Assembly: GCA_012842085.1 (NCBI GenBank)
Contig: DUTM01000013.1
Coordinates: forward strand, 207,666-271,665
DNA length: 64,000 nucleotides
Reading direction: 5' to 3'
Source of the DNA: Mycobacteriales bacterium
Lineage (GTDB): Bacteria > Actinomycetota > Actinomycetes > Mycobacteriales > Mycobacteriaceae
Every line of letters starts with the position of its first letter. The stretch's first letter is position 1. Shown one piece after another: positions 27,472-35,226 of the stretch. Made by a program: the position numbers and the translations under genes. Under the pieces are notes generated by a model. That model was not told the origin of the DNA. It did no database searches and worked only from the letters and a program-made list of their open reading frames with translations.

Positions 27472-30051
27472 TTACTTGCGGACTTTCTTAGTCTTTTTCT
27501 TTTCCTTGCGGCGCTTCGAACGGGTGAAGTGTTCGTCACCGTATTCGTCGCGCTTGGTTGCAATGTAGTCCAAGGCTGCTGCGACCTGTAGCTCGTTAGC
27601 CACGCGATAGCGGGCGGCGGTGTCCCCTTCGCCCACCTTCACAGTGATGTCGCGAGCACCTTTACGGCTGGGGCTGTTTTCGATGTAGCGGAATGCGTTC
27701 TCATCAGTTACATCGTCACCGAAGTAGATAATGGATTCCGCACCATTAGCCCACTTTTTCTCAAGCTCGTAAATGGCGTCGCCTTTATCTGCGTTGGAAA
27801 TGGCGAATTCGTAAACCATCTTGCCGTGGGTGATGTAAACCCCATCGATTTTCTGGAGCCGCTCAACAAGTGCGTCAGCTTCCTTCTCCGCTGCGTCTTT
27901 GCGGCGCGCAGTGCGGATGTGGAGGGTGACGGCTACCGGCTTGTACTCCATCTTGGAGCCTGGAATCTTCGCAGAGGTAGCTTCAACCTGTTCAGTAATT
28001 TCTTCCAGGAGCTGCTTTTCGCGACGGGTCAGTTTGGTGTCGGTGCCAGTAATTTCGGCTCCGTGGCAGCCCACTAGCGTAACCGGGTTGGGGGCCGCAG
28101 AAATGGTCCGCAGCTCGGAGATTTCGCGTCCACTCACTAGCGCTGCTTGAGTGTGCGGCACCTCCGCCAACTTGTAGAGGGCCTCTACGCCACCCGGAAT
28201 GGGAATCGACTTGGAGGGGTCCTTCACCAGGGGTGCCAGCGTTCCATCAAAGTCGGAGGCGACCAGCAGGTGACGTTCCTCAATAGCCTTGTCGATGGCG
28301 ATCAGCAGCGGTAACGGCAGCGAGTCGCGGGCATCCTTGGCGGCTTCCAGTTCCTTGCGCGACTTCAGCACGCGGTATCCAGGAGTCCAGAAGGCGAGGA
28401 TAATTGCGGTCACTATCTGCAGTGCTGCCAGCACCATGGCGGCTACAAACTGGCCGTCGGTGAAGGCTTGCTGCCCGATCTGCACTACTTGTTCACCAAG
28501 CTGTCGCGTCATCGGGTTTTGCATGAGCTGCTCGCCGACGGAGCTAGCTCCGGCGAGACCGCCCTTTACCGCGTCAAAGGCTTCGACACTGGCTCCGCTG
28601 GGAGCCATACCGGCCTGTTCTGCACCCATCAGAGTCATCTTGACCTGGTTGGCAATATCCGAGATCTTGTCGGAGTAAACCGTGGTGAGCACCGAACCGG
28701 TGATGGCGATACCGAGGGCGGCACCGATCTCACGGGCAGCGTCGTTAACTGCAGAAGCAACGCCGTATTTCTTTTCGGGAGTTTGCAGCATGATCGCGGT
28801 GGTTGCCGGGGCGGCAGTGAGACCAAGACCAGTTGCAAAGACAAGCATGATGGCGGTGATGTACCAGTATTCAGTATTGGTATCCACCGGGATGAACATC
28901 AGCAGGGAGGCAGCCAACAGGAGGTGTCCGGAGAAGAGAAGCCATTTTTGGCCAATCTTGCGGGTTACCCAAATGGATAGCAACGCGAAGATAACGATCG
29001 GCGGTACCAGGGGTGCCATTGCGAAGGCCGACTTGATTGCGCTGTAGCCCTGCACGAGCTGCATGTATTGGATGAGTGCGTAGAAGTAACCGAAGGTTGC
29101 AAGGAACTGGCTGGTCAGGGAGAGGGAGCCAGAACCAAAACCACGGAACTTGAAGAAGCGGACGTCAAGCAGTGGGTGATCACTCTTGAGCTCCCAGATG
29201 ATGAAAGCAATGGTGAAGACTACTGCGATCACGAAGCAAGCAATAATCCAGCCGTTGCTCCAGCCACGTTCGGGGGCCTCAATGAGTCCCAATACCAGTA
29301 GGAAGATAGCAAAGGTGGAGAGCAGCGCACCAAGTGGGTCGAACTTCGGTGGATCCTCCATTTTGTTTTCTTCGATGGTGAAGGAGGCTACTGCCAGCAC
29401 TGCGGCAAAGATAGCGAGGGAGACGAAGATGGCATGCCAGCTGAACTTCAGCAAAATGGCACCAGATCCGAGCAGACCGATGACCGCGCCAGTACCGGCA
29501 CTTGCACCCCAGATTGCAATAGCGAGTGGGCGTTTACGGGTGGGGATACGGGATGCCAGAATCGACAGGGTGGAGGGCATAACAAAAGCTGCACCCAGGC
29601 CCGACACGGCACGAGAAGCAATCAGAGCCTCGGGGGTGTTGGTCCAAATTGGAATCAACGCACCGGCCGTGAAGACTATCAGGCCACCTATGAAGACACC
29701 TTTTCGCCCGAAGCGGTCTCCGATTGCACCAGCGGGCAACAGTAATGCCGCCAACACCAGCGTGTAGGCGTCAACAATCCAAGTCAGTTGAGACTGGGTG
29801 GCGCCAACATCCACAGCGATGTCGGGGAGCACTGTGTTAAGGGAGGCCATGGTGGCCATAACCAACACAACACCGAAACAGGAAACCACAAAAAGCCAGT
29901 AGTCTTGCGCAGTTAGTTTGTGCGGATTACCGAGCCTAAATAGTCTTCTGTGTTCTTCCTTATTTTTACGAGCAATACGGCGCGCAGCTTTATTTTCACG
30001 CTTGCTTTCCCGAGCAATAGCGCGCTCCGTAGGATCAATCTTGTTCTTCAT
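27472..30051 (-). CDS. otsB: fusion of MFS transporter (DHA2-like, 14 TM) with trehalose-6-phosphate phosphatase
   Basis: 859 residues in one uninterrupted frame. Residues about 1-50 are a basic cytoplasmic lead; 50-565 is an MFS domain of the 14-helix drug:H+ antiporter type (TLVLAALLLPAGAIGDRFGRKGVF is motif A; VSGLGAAFVMPSTLSILA is motif C-like). A short charged linker leads to an OtsB HAD domain from about 590 to the end: VASDFDGTLAPLV (Asp 600 and 602), ALVSGREISEL, GCHGAEI, IYFGDDVTDENAF. A basic tail ends it. It would dephosphorylate trehalose-6-phosphate on the inner face while transporting an unknown solute. It lies where corynebacteria have a plain otsB near lacI and otsA (from memory). 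Substrate and direction of transport are unproven. Confidence 0.9.
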   Translation of the reverse strand: MKNKIDPTERAIARESKRENKAARRIARKNKEEHRRLFRLGNPHKLTAQDYWLFVVSCFGVVLVMATMASLNTVLPDIAVDVGATQSQLTWIVDAYTLVLAALLLPAGAIGDRFGRKGVFIGGLIVFTAGALIPIWTNTPEALIASRAVSGLGAAFVMPSTLSILASRIPTRKRPLAIAIWGASAGTGAVIGLLGSGAILLKFSWHAIFVSLAIFAAVLAVASFTIEENKMEDPPKFDPLGALLSTFAIFLLVLGLIEAPERGWSNGWIIACFVIAVVFTIAFIIWELKSDHPLLDVRFFKFRGFGSGSLSLTSQFLATFGYFYALIQYMQLVQGYSAIKSAFAMAPLVPPIVIFALLSIWVTRKIGQKWLLFSGHLLLAASLLMFIPVDTNTEYWYITAIMLVFATGLGLTAAPATTAIMLQTPEKKYGVASAVNDAAREIGAALGIAITGSVLTTVYSDKISDIANQVKMTLMGAEQAGMAPSGASVEAFDAVKGGLAGASSVGEQLMQNPMTRQLGEQVVQIGQQAFTDGQFVAAMVLAALQIVTAIILAFWTPGYRVLKSRKELEAAKDARDSLPLPLLIAIDKAIEERHLLVASDFDGTLAPLVKDPSKSIPIPGGVEALYKLAEVPHTQAALVSGREISELRTISAAPNPVTLVGCHGAEITGTDTKLTRREKQLLEEITEQVEATSAKIPGSKMEYKPVAVTLHIRTARRKDAAEKEADALVERLQKIDGVYITHGKMVYEFAISNADKGDAIYELEKKWANGAESIIYFGDDVTDENAFRYIENSPSRKGARDITVKVGEGDTAARYRVANELQVAAALDYIATKRDEYGDEHFTRSKRRKEKKKTKKVRK

Positions 30052-30158
30052 AGCTCCTGCTTCTATAGCTAACGACCGGTAGGTGTTTAGCAGGGATTTT
30101 TACCTAACTTCCAGCATAATGAAATCTAGGTAAACCGACTACAAAGTCAGCTGAATTC

Positions 30159-30869
30159 CTACCAAGGAAGCTGATAAGTATGTGAGGTTTCCTCGGGGCA
30201 CTCGTCCCCAGTCACGTAAGTGGCGTAGGTTCCCCAGTATCCGGGAGCAATTTCCACCCACGCACGAACACACGTGTCCTCATGTTGGCTGGCGAAAGCG
30301 GAGGACTGTGCAATTGCCGAACCCATGGTGCTAATGGGTTCCCCTGCGACGGGCATTGCGTCTCCCACTTGCTGAATTTTTTCGCCCACCTGTTTTTCAT
30401 GCAGGGCGACGGTCTGTTCACGTGTAAAGGTTGTGGTGAAGACAAACGGTTTGCCCTGGTCTGGACCCGCCATTACAGGAACACCGAGCGGTGCATACTT
30501 GCTGTCCAGATTGGCTTGGGGGAGGGGATCGCCGGGCGTGAAGACAGCCGGCTGTTCGGGACCAATCTGTCCCGGCGTCGGAGTCTGGGGGAGTGTTCCC
30601 ACGGTGCTATCAGCAACATAACCATCTCCACCACTGGTGGTTGTATCCACCGAGGAGTTGGCGTCGCCCACTTCGAGAGGCGCCAATGGTTGTTGAGGAG
30701 CTTTCCCGTCAACATTTTGGTCGGCGGAGTCCGCAGCGGTGGTGCTGATGACGGTGGTGGTGTGGGAGGCATCGTCAGTCGCGTCGGAGCAGCCACCGAC
30801 GCCGATCCCCAGGCCTGTTGCCAATATCAATGACATTCCTAGTGCACTCAGCTTTTTAACCCTCTTCAT
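30159..30869 (-). CDS. lipoprotein of unknown function
   Basis: 236 residues from the ATG at 30869, which is followed directly by a lipoprotein signal (MKRVKKLSAL, hydrophobic core, lipobox VGGC at Cys 27). A longer frame from 30956 would put 29 residues before the signal and is less likely. After the Cys comes a Thr/Asp/Ser-rich linker (to about 120), then a compact region with TREQTVALHEKQVGEKIQQVGDAM and a C-terminal part with two cysteines (DTCVRAWVEIAPGYWGTYATYVTGDEC), probably a disulfide. I do not recognise a family. It sits between otsB-MFS and a SufR-like regulator, on the same strand. Confidence 0.7.
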   Translation of the reverse strand: MKRVKKLSALGMSLILATGLGIGVGGCSDATDDASHTTTVISTTAADSADQNVDGKAPQQPLAPLEVGDANSSVDTTTSGGDGYVADSTVGTLPQTPTPGQIGPEQPAVFTPGDPLPQANLDSKYAPLGVPVMAGPDQGKPFVFTTTFTREQTVALHEKQVGEKIQQVGDAMPVAGEPISTMGSAIAQSSAFASQHEDTCVRAWVEIAPGYWGTYATYVTGDECPEETSHTYQLPW

Positions 30870-31032
30870 ATCTTTTTGAGAAGTACTTTGACGGCTATTT
30901 TTGCTGGCGCGGAATGTAGAAAACAACAGAAACTCCTTTAACTCTTCTAACAGCATGCTACCCGTTGGGGACGAGGTTAGAAAGAGTTTTGTCGCCTTCC
31001 GACAACTTTTTACAAGACCGTAATATGACTTT

Positions 31033-31740
31033 CTAGATTCTCCGTGAGCTGGTTGCCTCCGGTGGCAACGTGACTATGCACGGATGATCTTTTTTGTACT
31101 TGCTGGTGTGGCAGTCGCGAGAGTCTAAACCGCACTCTTCCAGAATCCCATTGAGTACCCCGCGGCTGATTTCGTGAATCAGTTCAAGGTTGTCTACTTG
31201 CAGTTCTTGGGCAGGACAGGAGTACAGGTACAACACGTCCGGCTGGTTATGAACACGCGGTTCGTATCCCCATTCTTCGGCCAAGCGGAAAAGCTGTTTG
31301 CACACAGGCTGGTCGTAGTTGAAGTGGGAGGCGAGGTCGCGGCCCAGTGCTTCCCCCATTCTGCGCGCTTCTGTTTCTGGAATCGGGGACATGCGATCCA
31401 GGTGTTCCGTAAACAAGTTGATGAGAGTGGTGGCGATGCGGAACTGCGGATTAATAAATGTGCTGGGAGTAGCCACATACGCGATGGAGGGACGTCCCCT
31501 TCCGCCACTTTGGAGAGATCGGCGGGTGAGATACCCTTCTTCTGCTAGCGCTACAAGGTGCTCCCGGACGGTGTTCACATGGAGTTTAAGCTGGCTTGCA
31601 ACTTCTTTGGGTAAAACAGAATCGCCGGCATTTCGTACTGTTTCAAGAATTAGTGCACGGCGCGGAGGGAGCTGCCGTTCGGCGTCTTCGCTAGGGGGAG
31701 CGGCGAAGACACCCAACGGGTAAGAACCATTGGTTGCCAT
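31033..31740 (-). CDS. SufR-like HTH transcriptional regulator with C-terminal cysteine cluster
   Basis: 235 residues. N-terminal winged HTH (LILETVRNAGDSVLPKEVASQLKLHVNTVREHLVALAEEGYL followed by the RGRPSIAYVATP wing), a middle MetR-type helical part (GEALGRDLASHF) and a C-terminal sensor region. The latter has YSCPAQELQ, a LELIHEISRGVLNGILEEC helix and RDC...HPCIVTL. The order C-P-x-x-E-L ... H-x-x-x-x-G-x-L ... C ... C resembles SufR-type regulators that hold an Fe-S cluster, so redox or iron sensing is possible. It lies in the otsB/otsA region on the same strand, 65 bases below otsA. Confidence 0.8.
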   Translation of the reverse strand: MATNGSYPLGVFAAPPSEDAERQLPPRRALILETVRNAGDSVLPKEVASQLKLHVNTVREHLVALAEEGYLTRRSLQSGGRGRPSIAYVATPSTFINPQFRIATTLINLFTEHLDRMSPIPETEARRMGEALGRDLASHFNYDQPVCKQLFRLAEEWGYEPRVHNQPDVLYLYSCPAQELQVDNLELIHEISRGVLNGILEECGLDSRDCHTSKYKKDHPCIVTLPPEATSSRRI

Positions 31741-31805
31741 TGTGTGAAGGCTTTCTTTCTTTTTAGATCATGTGTAGTTGTAAAAGGGTCTTCCGAATTG
31801 ATGGG

Positions 31806-33254
31806 TTAGTGTTCCGGAAGCGCATCAAGGAAGCTCTTCGCCCAGCGGTTGACGTCGTGTGTGAGCACCTGGCGGCGAAGTGCACGCATGCGGCGGCGCC
31901 GCTCCTCTTCAGGATCCTCGATCGCGTGCATGATAGCGTCTTTGACTCCCTCAATATCATAGGGGTTGCATTGGTAAGCTGTGCGCAATTCACGCGCTGC
32001 TCCAGCGAATTCTGAGAGAACAAGGGAACCGTTGCCATCTGTCGAGGCTGCAACAAACTCTTTGCACACCAAATTCATGCCGTCTTTGAGCGGGGTGACC
32101 AGCATGACATCGGCGTTGCGGTAGAAGCCGAGCAGATCCTCGAATGGTGCAGACTGGTGGAGGTAAGAGATAACGGGCCGTCCCACACTGGCGTACTCAC
32201 CATTGATACGGGCCACCTTCTCCTCCACTCGTTTGCGGAGTTCCTTATAGGCGTCCACACGTTCGCGGCTGGGGGTAGCAAGCTGTACGAAAACGAACTT
32301 TTCGGGGTCGAGACGTCCCTCTTGCAGCAGCTGATAGATAGCCTCCAGGCGAACTTCGATCCCTTTGGTGTAGTCCATGCGGTCGACACCAAGAGCGAGA
32401 GTGGCGGGATCCCCAACTCGTTTGCGTAACTCGACGCCATGTTTCTTAATTTCGTCGGTTTTTGCCTGCTCGTCGAAAGCACCGGAGTCGATGGAGATAG
32501 GGAAGGCACCAACTTTTACGAAACGGGGTGAGCCCTCTTTTTGGGGCACCTCAATGTGGCCACAATGTCCGACGCAGCTCATCTTGCCGCGGGTAACGCG
32601 GTGCTTGCGACGAACATTGGTGAGGCGCTGAAAGTTGATAGCGTTTCCGGGGACGTGGAACCCAATAAGGTCAGAGCCCAGGAGCCCATCGATAATCTCA
32701 TCGCGCCAGGGGAGCTGCTCAAACAGCTCCAGTGGTGGAAACGGAATGTGCAGGAAAAAGCCGATACGGACATCGGGACGCATCTCCCGCAGAAGTGCTG
32801 GCACTAGCTGCAGCTGGTAATCATTTACCCACACGACGCCATTTTCAGCGGCCGTTTCGGCAGCTACTTCCGCGAAGCGTTGGTTAACTTCCTTATAGGT
32901 CTCCCACCAGTCTTCGCGGTACTGTGGCTCAACGATTCCATTGTGGTAGAGGGGCCACAGGGTGTCGTTCGAAAAACCTTCGTAATAGTTTTCTACTTCT
33001 TCTGCGCTAAGTTTTACCGGAATGATGGTGACGCCATCCTGGTCGAAAGGTTCAGGTTCGGCGTCTGCAACTCCGGGCCAGCCAATCCAGGCTCCGTGGT
33101 GGGAACGCAAAATAGGCTCAAGAGCGGTAACTAGACCGCCTGGGCTTCGTTTCCATTCTTGGGTGCCATCCTCGTGGGTGACGAGGTCGGTGGGGAGGCG
33201 GTTAGCAACGACAAGGAATTTGGCCTTTTTGTTAAGTGGCTCTTGACCCGTCAT
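31806..33254 (-). CDS. otsA: trehalose-6-phosphate synthase (GT20)
   Basis: 482 residues, cytosolic glycosyltransferase joining a nucleotide-activated glucose to glucose-6-phosphate. GT20 landmarks: LVVANRLPTDLV, SPGGLVTALEP, WVNDYQLQLVPALLREMRPDVRIGFFLHIPFPP, GSDLIGFHVPGNAINF, LGVDRMDYTKGIEVRLEAI (phosphate-binding Arg and Lys) and VTPLKDGMNLVCKEFVAAS. Usual length. A GGAG in the end of the upstream 55-residue ORF serves as ribosome site, so the two are coupled. Its product feeds the OtsB half of the MFS fusion 1.8 kb away on the same strand. Confidence 0.96.
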   Translation of the reverse strand: MTGQEPLNKKAKFLVVANRLPTDLVTHEDGTQEWKRSPGGLVTALEPILRSHHGAWIGWPGVADAEPEPFDQDGVTIIPVKLSAEEVENYYEGFSNDTLWPLYHNGIVEPQYREDWWETYKEVNQRFAEVAAETAAENGVVWVNDYQLQLVPALLREMRPDVRIGFFLHIPFPPLELFEQLPWRDEIIDGLLGSDLIGFHVPGNAINFQRLTNVRRKHRVTRGKMSCVGHCGHIEVPQKEGSPRFVKVGAFPISIDSGAFDEQAKTDEIKKHGVELRKRVGDPATLALGVDRMDYTKGIEVRLEAIYQLLQEGRLDPEKFVFVQLATPSRERVDAYKELRKRVEEKVARINGEYASVGRPVISYLHQSAPFEDLLGFYRNADVMLVTPLKDGMNLVCKEFVAASTDGNGSLVLSEFAGAARELRTAYQCNPYDIEGVKDAIMHAIEDPEEERRRRMRALRRQVLTHDVNRWAKSFLDALPEH

Positions 33255-33257
33255 GAT

Positions 33258-33425
33258 CTACTCCTCTGAAAGTCCTACTCCCAGCATGTTCATCAGCTCG
33301 AGGGCTTCGTCGTCCTTTTTCGCATAGCCAGCGACAACGCGACGAGCACGACGAGCCGTTTCTTCTTCTAGGGGGCCATAAGTGTCGTGGTTTTGTCGGA
33401 TAATATCGCTAGTCTTTGGTGGCAT
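33258..33425 (-). CDS. small ORF (55 residues) directly upstream of otsA
   Basis: Begins MPPKTSDIIRQNHDTYGPLE, continues with an Arg/Ala-rich helix (ETARRARRVVAGYAKKDDEA) and ends LELMNMLGVGLSEE. AAAGGA lies 9 bases before the ATG. It ends 3 bases before the otsA ATG, and its last codons contain the otsA ribosome site, so translation of one should help the other. No membrane segment or known domain seen; a single charged helix pair is likely. It could be a leader peptide or an OtsA partner. Confidence 0.6.
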   Translation of the reverse strand: MPPKTSDIIRQNHDTYGPLEEETARRARRVVAGYAKKDDEALELMNMLGVGLSEE

Positions 33426-33462
33426 GAATAGATGTCCTTTTCGTTGATCAGTTATCTATATG

Positions 33463-33537
33463 TTAGGGACGTCTGGGCATAATTTCCAGTAAAGGCCTTC
33501 TGACCTGGGGGAACTCCCGGAGTTGGTCCGTCCCTAA
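33463..33537 (-). other. structured element upstream of the otsA operon
   Basis: A perfect 9-bp closing stem (TTAGGGACG at 33463-33471 with CGTCCCTAA at 33529-33537) encloses two further hairpins. One is GACC plus AACTC (33502-33516) pairing with GAGTT plus GGTC (33520-33528), leaving a six-base bulge. The other is CTGG (33473-33476) with CCAG (33486-33489). The layout is a three-way junction. On the minus strand it lies 38 bases before the 55-residue ORF. It may be a transcribed leader, or a DNA element just upstream of a promoter (TATAGA at about 33453-33458, minus). Confidence 0.4.
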
Positions 33538-33562
33538 ATTTTACGGGAATTAGCAGTGCGGC

Positions 33563-33576
33563 GGGCAATATTGCCC
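33563..33576. promoter_or_regulatory. 14-bp perfect palindrome
   Basis: GGGCAATATTGCCC, with no spacer, lies between the otsA operon and tRNA-Thr. It could be an operator for a dimeric regulator of either transcript. No owner can be named from the sequence. Confidence 0.35.
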
Positions 33577-33658
33577 ATAATCAAATATTCTCCAGCGCTA
33601 ATTCTGGTCTGGCGCATTTTTCCATTAATATAGGTGGGGCTTCATCCCCGAAGCGTTC

Positions 33659-33734
33659 GCTAGAGTGGCTCAATTGGTAGAGCATCCGACTTGTAATCGG
33701 AAGGTTGCGGGTTCAAGTCCCGTCTCTAGCTCCA
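33659..33734 (+). tRNA. tRNA-Thr (anticodon TGT)
   Basis: Complete cloverleaf: acceptor GCTAGAG/CTCTAGC, D arm GCTC/GAGC with AATTGGTA loop, anticodon arm TCCGA/TCGGA with loop CTTGTAA (anticodon TGT, reading ACA), T arm GCGGG/CCCGT with loop TTCAAGT, discriminator T and an encoded CCA. TTAATA near 33625 could be its -10. Only tRNA in the window. Confidence 0.97.
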
Positions 33735-33809
33735 CGATCCGCAGTTCAATGTGCGTTTTAGATTCGCGCAAAGCTTTGCAGATAGTAGTTGGGGACTGTA
33801 TAGGGACTG

Positions 33810-34499
33810 TTATGACTGCTTTTTAGGCTTAGTCTGCTCTTCCATCTCCACAAACAGTTGCTTGCATTCGGACAGGTTCCTAATGCGATTCTGTGTTTGT
33901 TTGTCTCCCTGCCCGATGGCGCTCAATACCTTTTGGGTAGTGGCAGAGTATTTTTCGAAAACGGCACGCAGTGTTTCGGAAAGTTTATCCATCTGTTCTT
34001 GAGTCTTGATGGGGTTGGCGCGCAGTTCTTTCGACTTTGCAGAGAAAACTTTGTCGCCCTCATATAGCACGTCGATAAGCTCTTGTAGAGCCTCTTTCTG
34101 CTTCTCACTTCCCGACATCATGACGGAGCTGGAGCGCATGGTGAGGGCAGTGCTCCGGAAATCCGATGCTTGCCGTTCGAGAGCATTGGGGAGACGGTCC
34201 AAGTATTCTTCTTGGCTCTCATTTTTGCGGATATTCAGGGCGTCTGCGTCAGCCGCAATGGTGTTGTGAGCCGGGCAGAAACTACTCCACCATCCCACCA
34301 AACTGTTGGCAGGCAAAGCTTCACTGGAATCGCTATTGCGTTGGTTGCTATCCACAAAGGTGGCTAGCGCCAAAATCAAAGCGAAGACGAGCCCCAGCGC
34401 CAGGGCCGTAAAAATTTTCTTCTTCCGCAGCGCAGCCTGCGGATCTTTCGGCTCGGTGGTCTCTTTTTCGGGCTCTTTAGTGGCTTTGTTATCGGTCAT
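33810..34499 (-). CDS. membrane-anchored helical protein, paralogue A
   Basis: 229 residues. A Glu/Lys/Thr-rich cytoplasmic start, one membrane helix (about 28-50), then an extracytoplasmic, mostly helical domain of about 175 residues beginning NSLVGWWSSFCPAHNT and ending LSECKQLFVEME. The two cysteines at the ends of the domain could pair. The neighbouring gene encodes a protein with the same plan (WWDTICNGHT ... LPQCAAFL), so they are tandem paralogues. ATG with GGAGAG upstream. No recognised family. Confidence 0.7.
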   Translation of the reverse strand: MTDNKATKEPEKETTEPKDPQAALRKKKIFTALALGLVFALILALATFVDSNQRNSDSSEALPANSLVGWWSSFCPAHNTIAADADALNIRKNESQEEYLDRLPNALERQASDFRSTALTMRSSSVMMSGSEKQKEALQELIDVLYEGDKVFSAKSKELRANPIKTQEQMDKLSETLRAVFEKYSATTQKVLSAIGQGDKQTQNRIRNLSECKQLFVEMEEQTKPKKQS

Positions 34500-34547
34500 A
34501 ATAAAGGGGCTCTCCTACGGCTAATGCACTATATAAATGGTAACAGC

Positions 34548-35153
34548 TTAAAGAAAAGCTGCGCACTGCGGCAGTCTTCTAATAGCAGCAATATTTTTAG
34601 TGCTTCCAGCACCTACTTTATCTATTCCCTGGCTGAGTTGGGATACGTAATTTTCGTACACAAGTTTTAGTTGTTGTGCAGCAGTTTTTAACGATTCTTG
34701 GGAGGGGTTGCGGAGTGTCGAAATCGGCAGTGCGCGGAGTTCTTCCTGGGCGGTAGAAAGTGCTTCCAGCACCATGTTGTAGCCCTCTTCCTGCCGCTGA
34801 GTGGGGTAACGGAAGGGGAGTGATTCCAAAGTGTCGGCGGTGATTTTGAAAAGCTCCTGTTGCCGCTCTAGCGCTGCTTTAACGTCATCCGCTTCATAGG
34901 GAGGAGTCACGCTTTGGGCGTTGAAATAAACCATGGTGTGGCCGTTGCAAATGGTGTCCCACCATTGGTAAAGCTCGTCGTCGGAAACTCCACGCAAGTG
35001 CACAATGACACTCACCGTAATGCTGTTGAAAAGCAGAACCGTCAACAGCAGCGCGATTGCTTTTTGCAGCAGGGAGCGATCCTCCTGCACCGACTTGGAG
35101 CGGAAAAGCCGAGATGGCTGTGGAGTTTCTTGGAGTGCACGATACTTGGACAC
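34548..35153 (-). CDS. membrane-anchored helical protein, paralogue B
   Basis: 201 residues from a GTG at 35153. Cytoplasmic basic start with KYRALQETPQPSRLF, one membrane helix (about 30-52, LLQKAIALLLTVLLFN), then a helical domain with LYQWWDTICNGHTMVYF near its start and IRRLPQCAAFL at the very end, mirroring the domain of the gene at 33810-34499. The order of conserved features (Trp-Trp, Cys, long helices, final Cys) supports duplication followed by strong divergence. Function unknown. 48 bases separate it from the paralogue on the same strand. Confidence 0.68.
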   Translation of the reverse strand: MSKYRALQETPQPSRLFRSKSVQEDRSLLQKAIALLLTVLLFNSITVSVIVHLRGVSDDELYQWWDTICNGHTMVYFNAQSVTPPYEADDVKAALERQQELFKITADTLESLPFRYPTQRQEEGYNMVLEALSTAQEELRALPISTLRNPSQESLKTAAQQLKLVYENYVSQLSQGIDKVGAGSTKNIAAIRRLPQCAAFL

Positions 35154-35163
35154 ATCTTTACCC

Positions 35164-35209
35164 TAAATAAAATGAAGGCGGGGAGCCACTCGGAGCTCCC
35201 CGCCTTCAT
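35164..35209 (-). terminator. rho-independent terminator after the GH1 gene
   Basis: 15-bp perfect stem (35172-35186 with 35195-35209) with an 8-base loop. Read on the minus strand it is followed by TTTATTTAGGG. It ends the transcript of the glycosidase gene, whose stop is at 35227, before the two paralogue genes. Confidence 0.88.
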
Positions 35210-35226
35210 AAGGCGTTTGTCGTTAT

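Noticed and set aside
33659..33830. tRNA-Thr 3' end as an integration site, with GGGACTGT repeated downstream
   Set aside because: No integrase, no phage or plasmid genes and no copy of the tRNA 3' end nearby; the repeat at 33791-33810 is only 8 bases.
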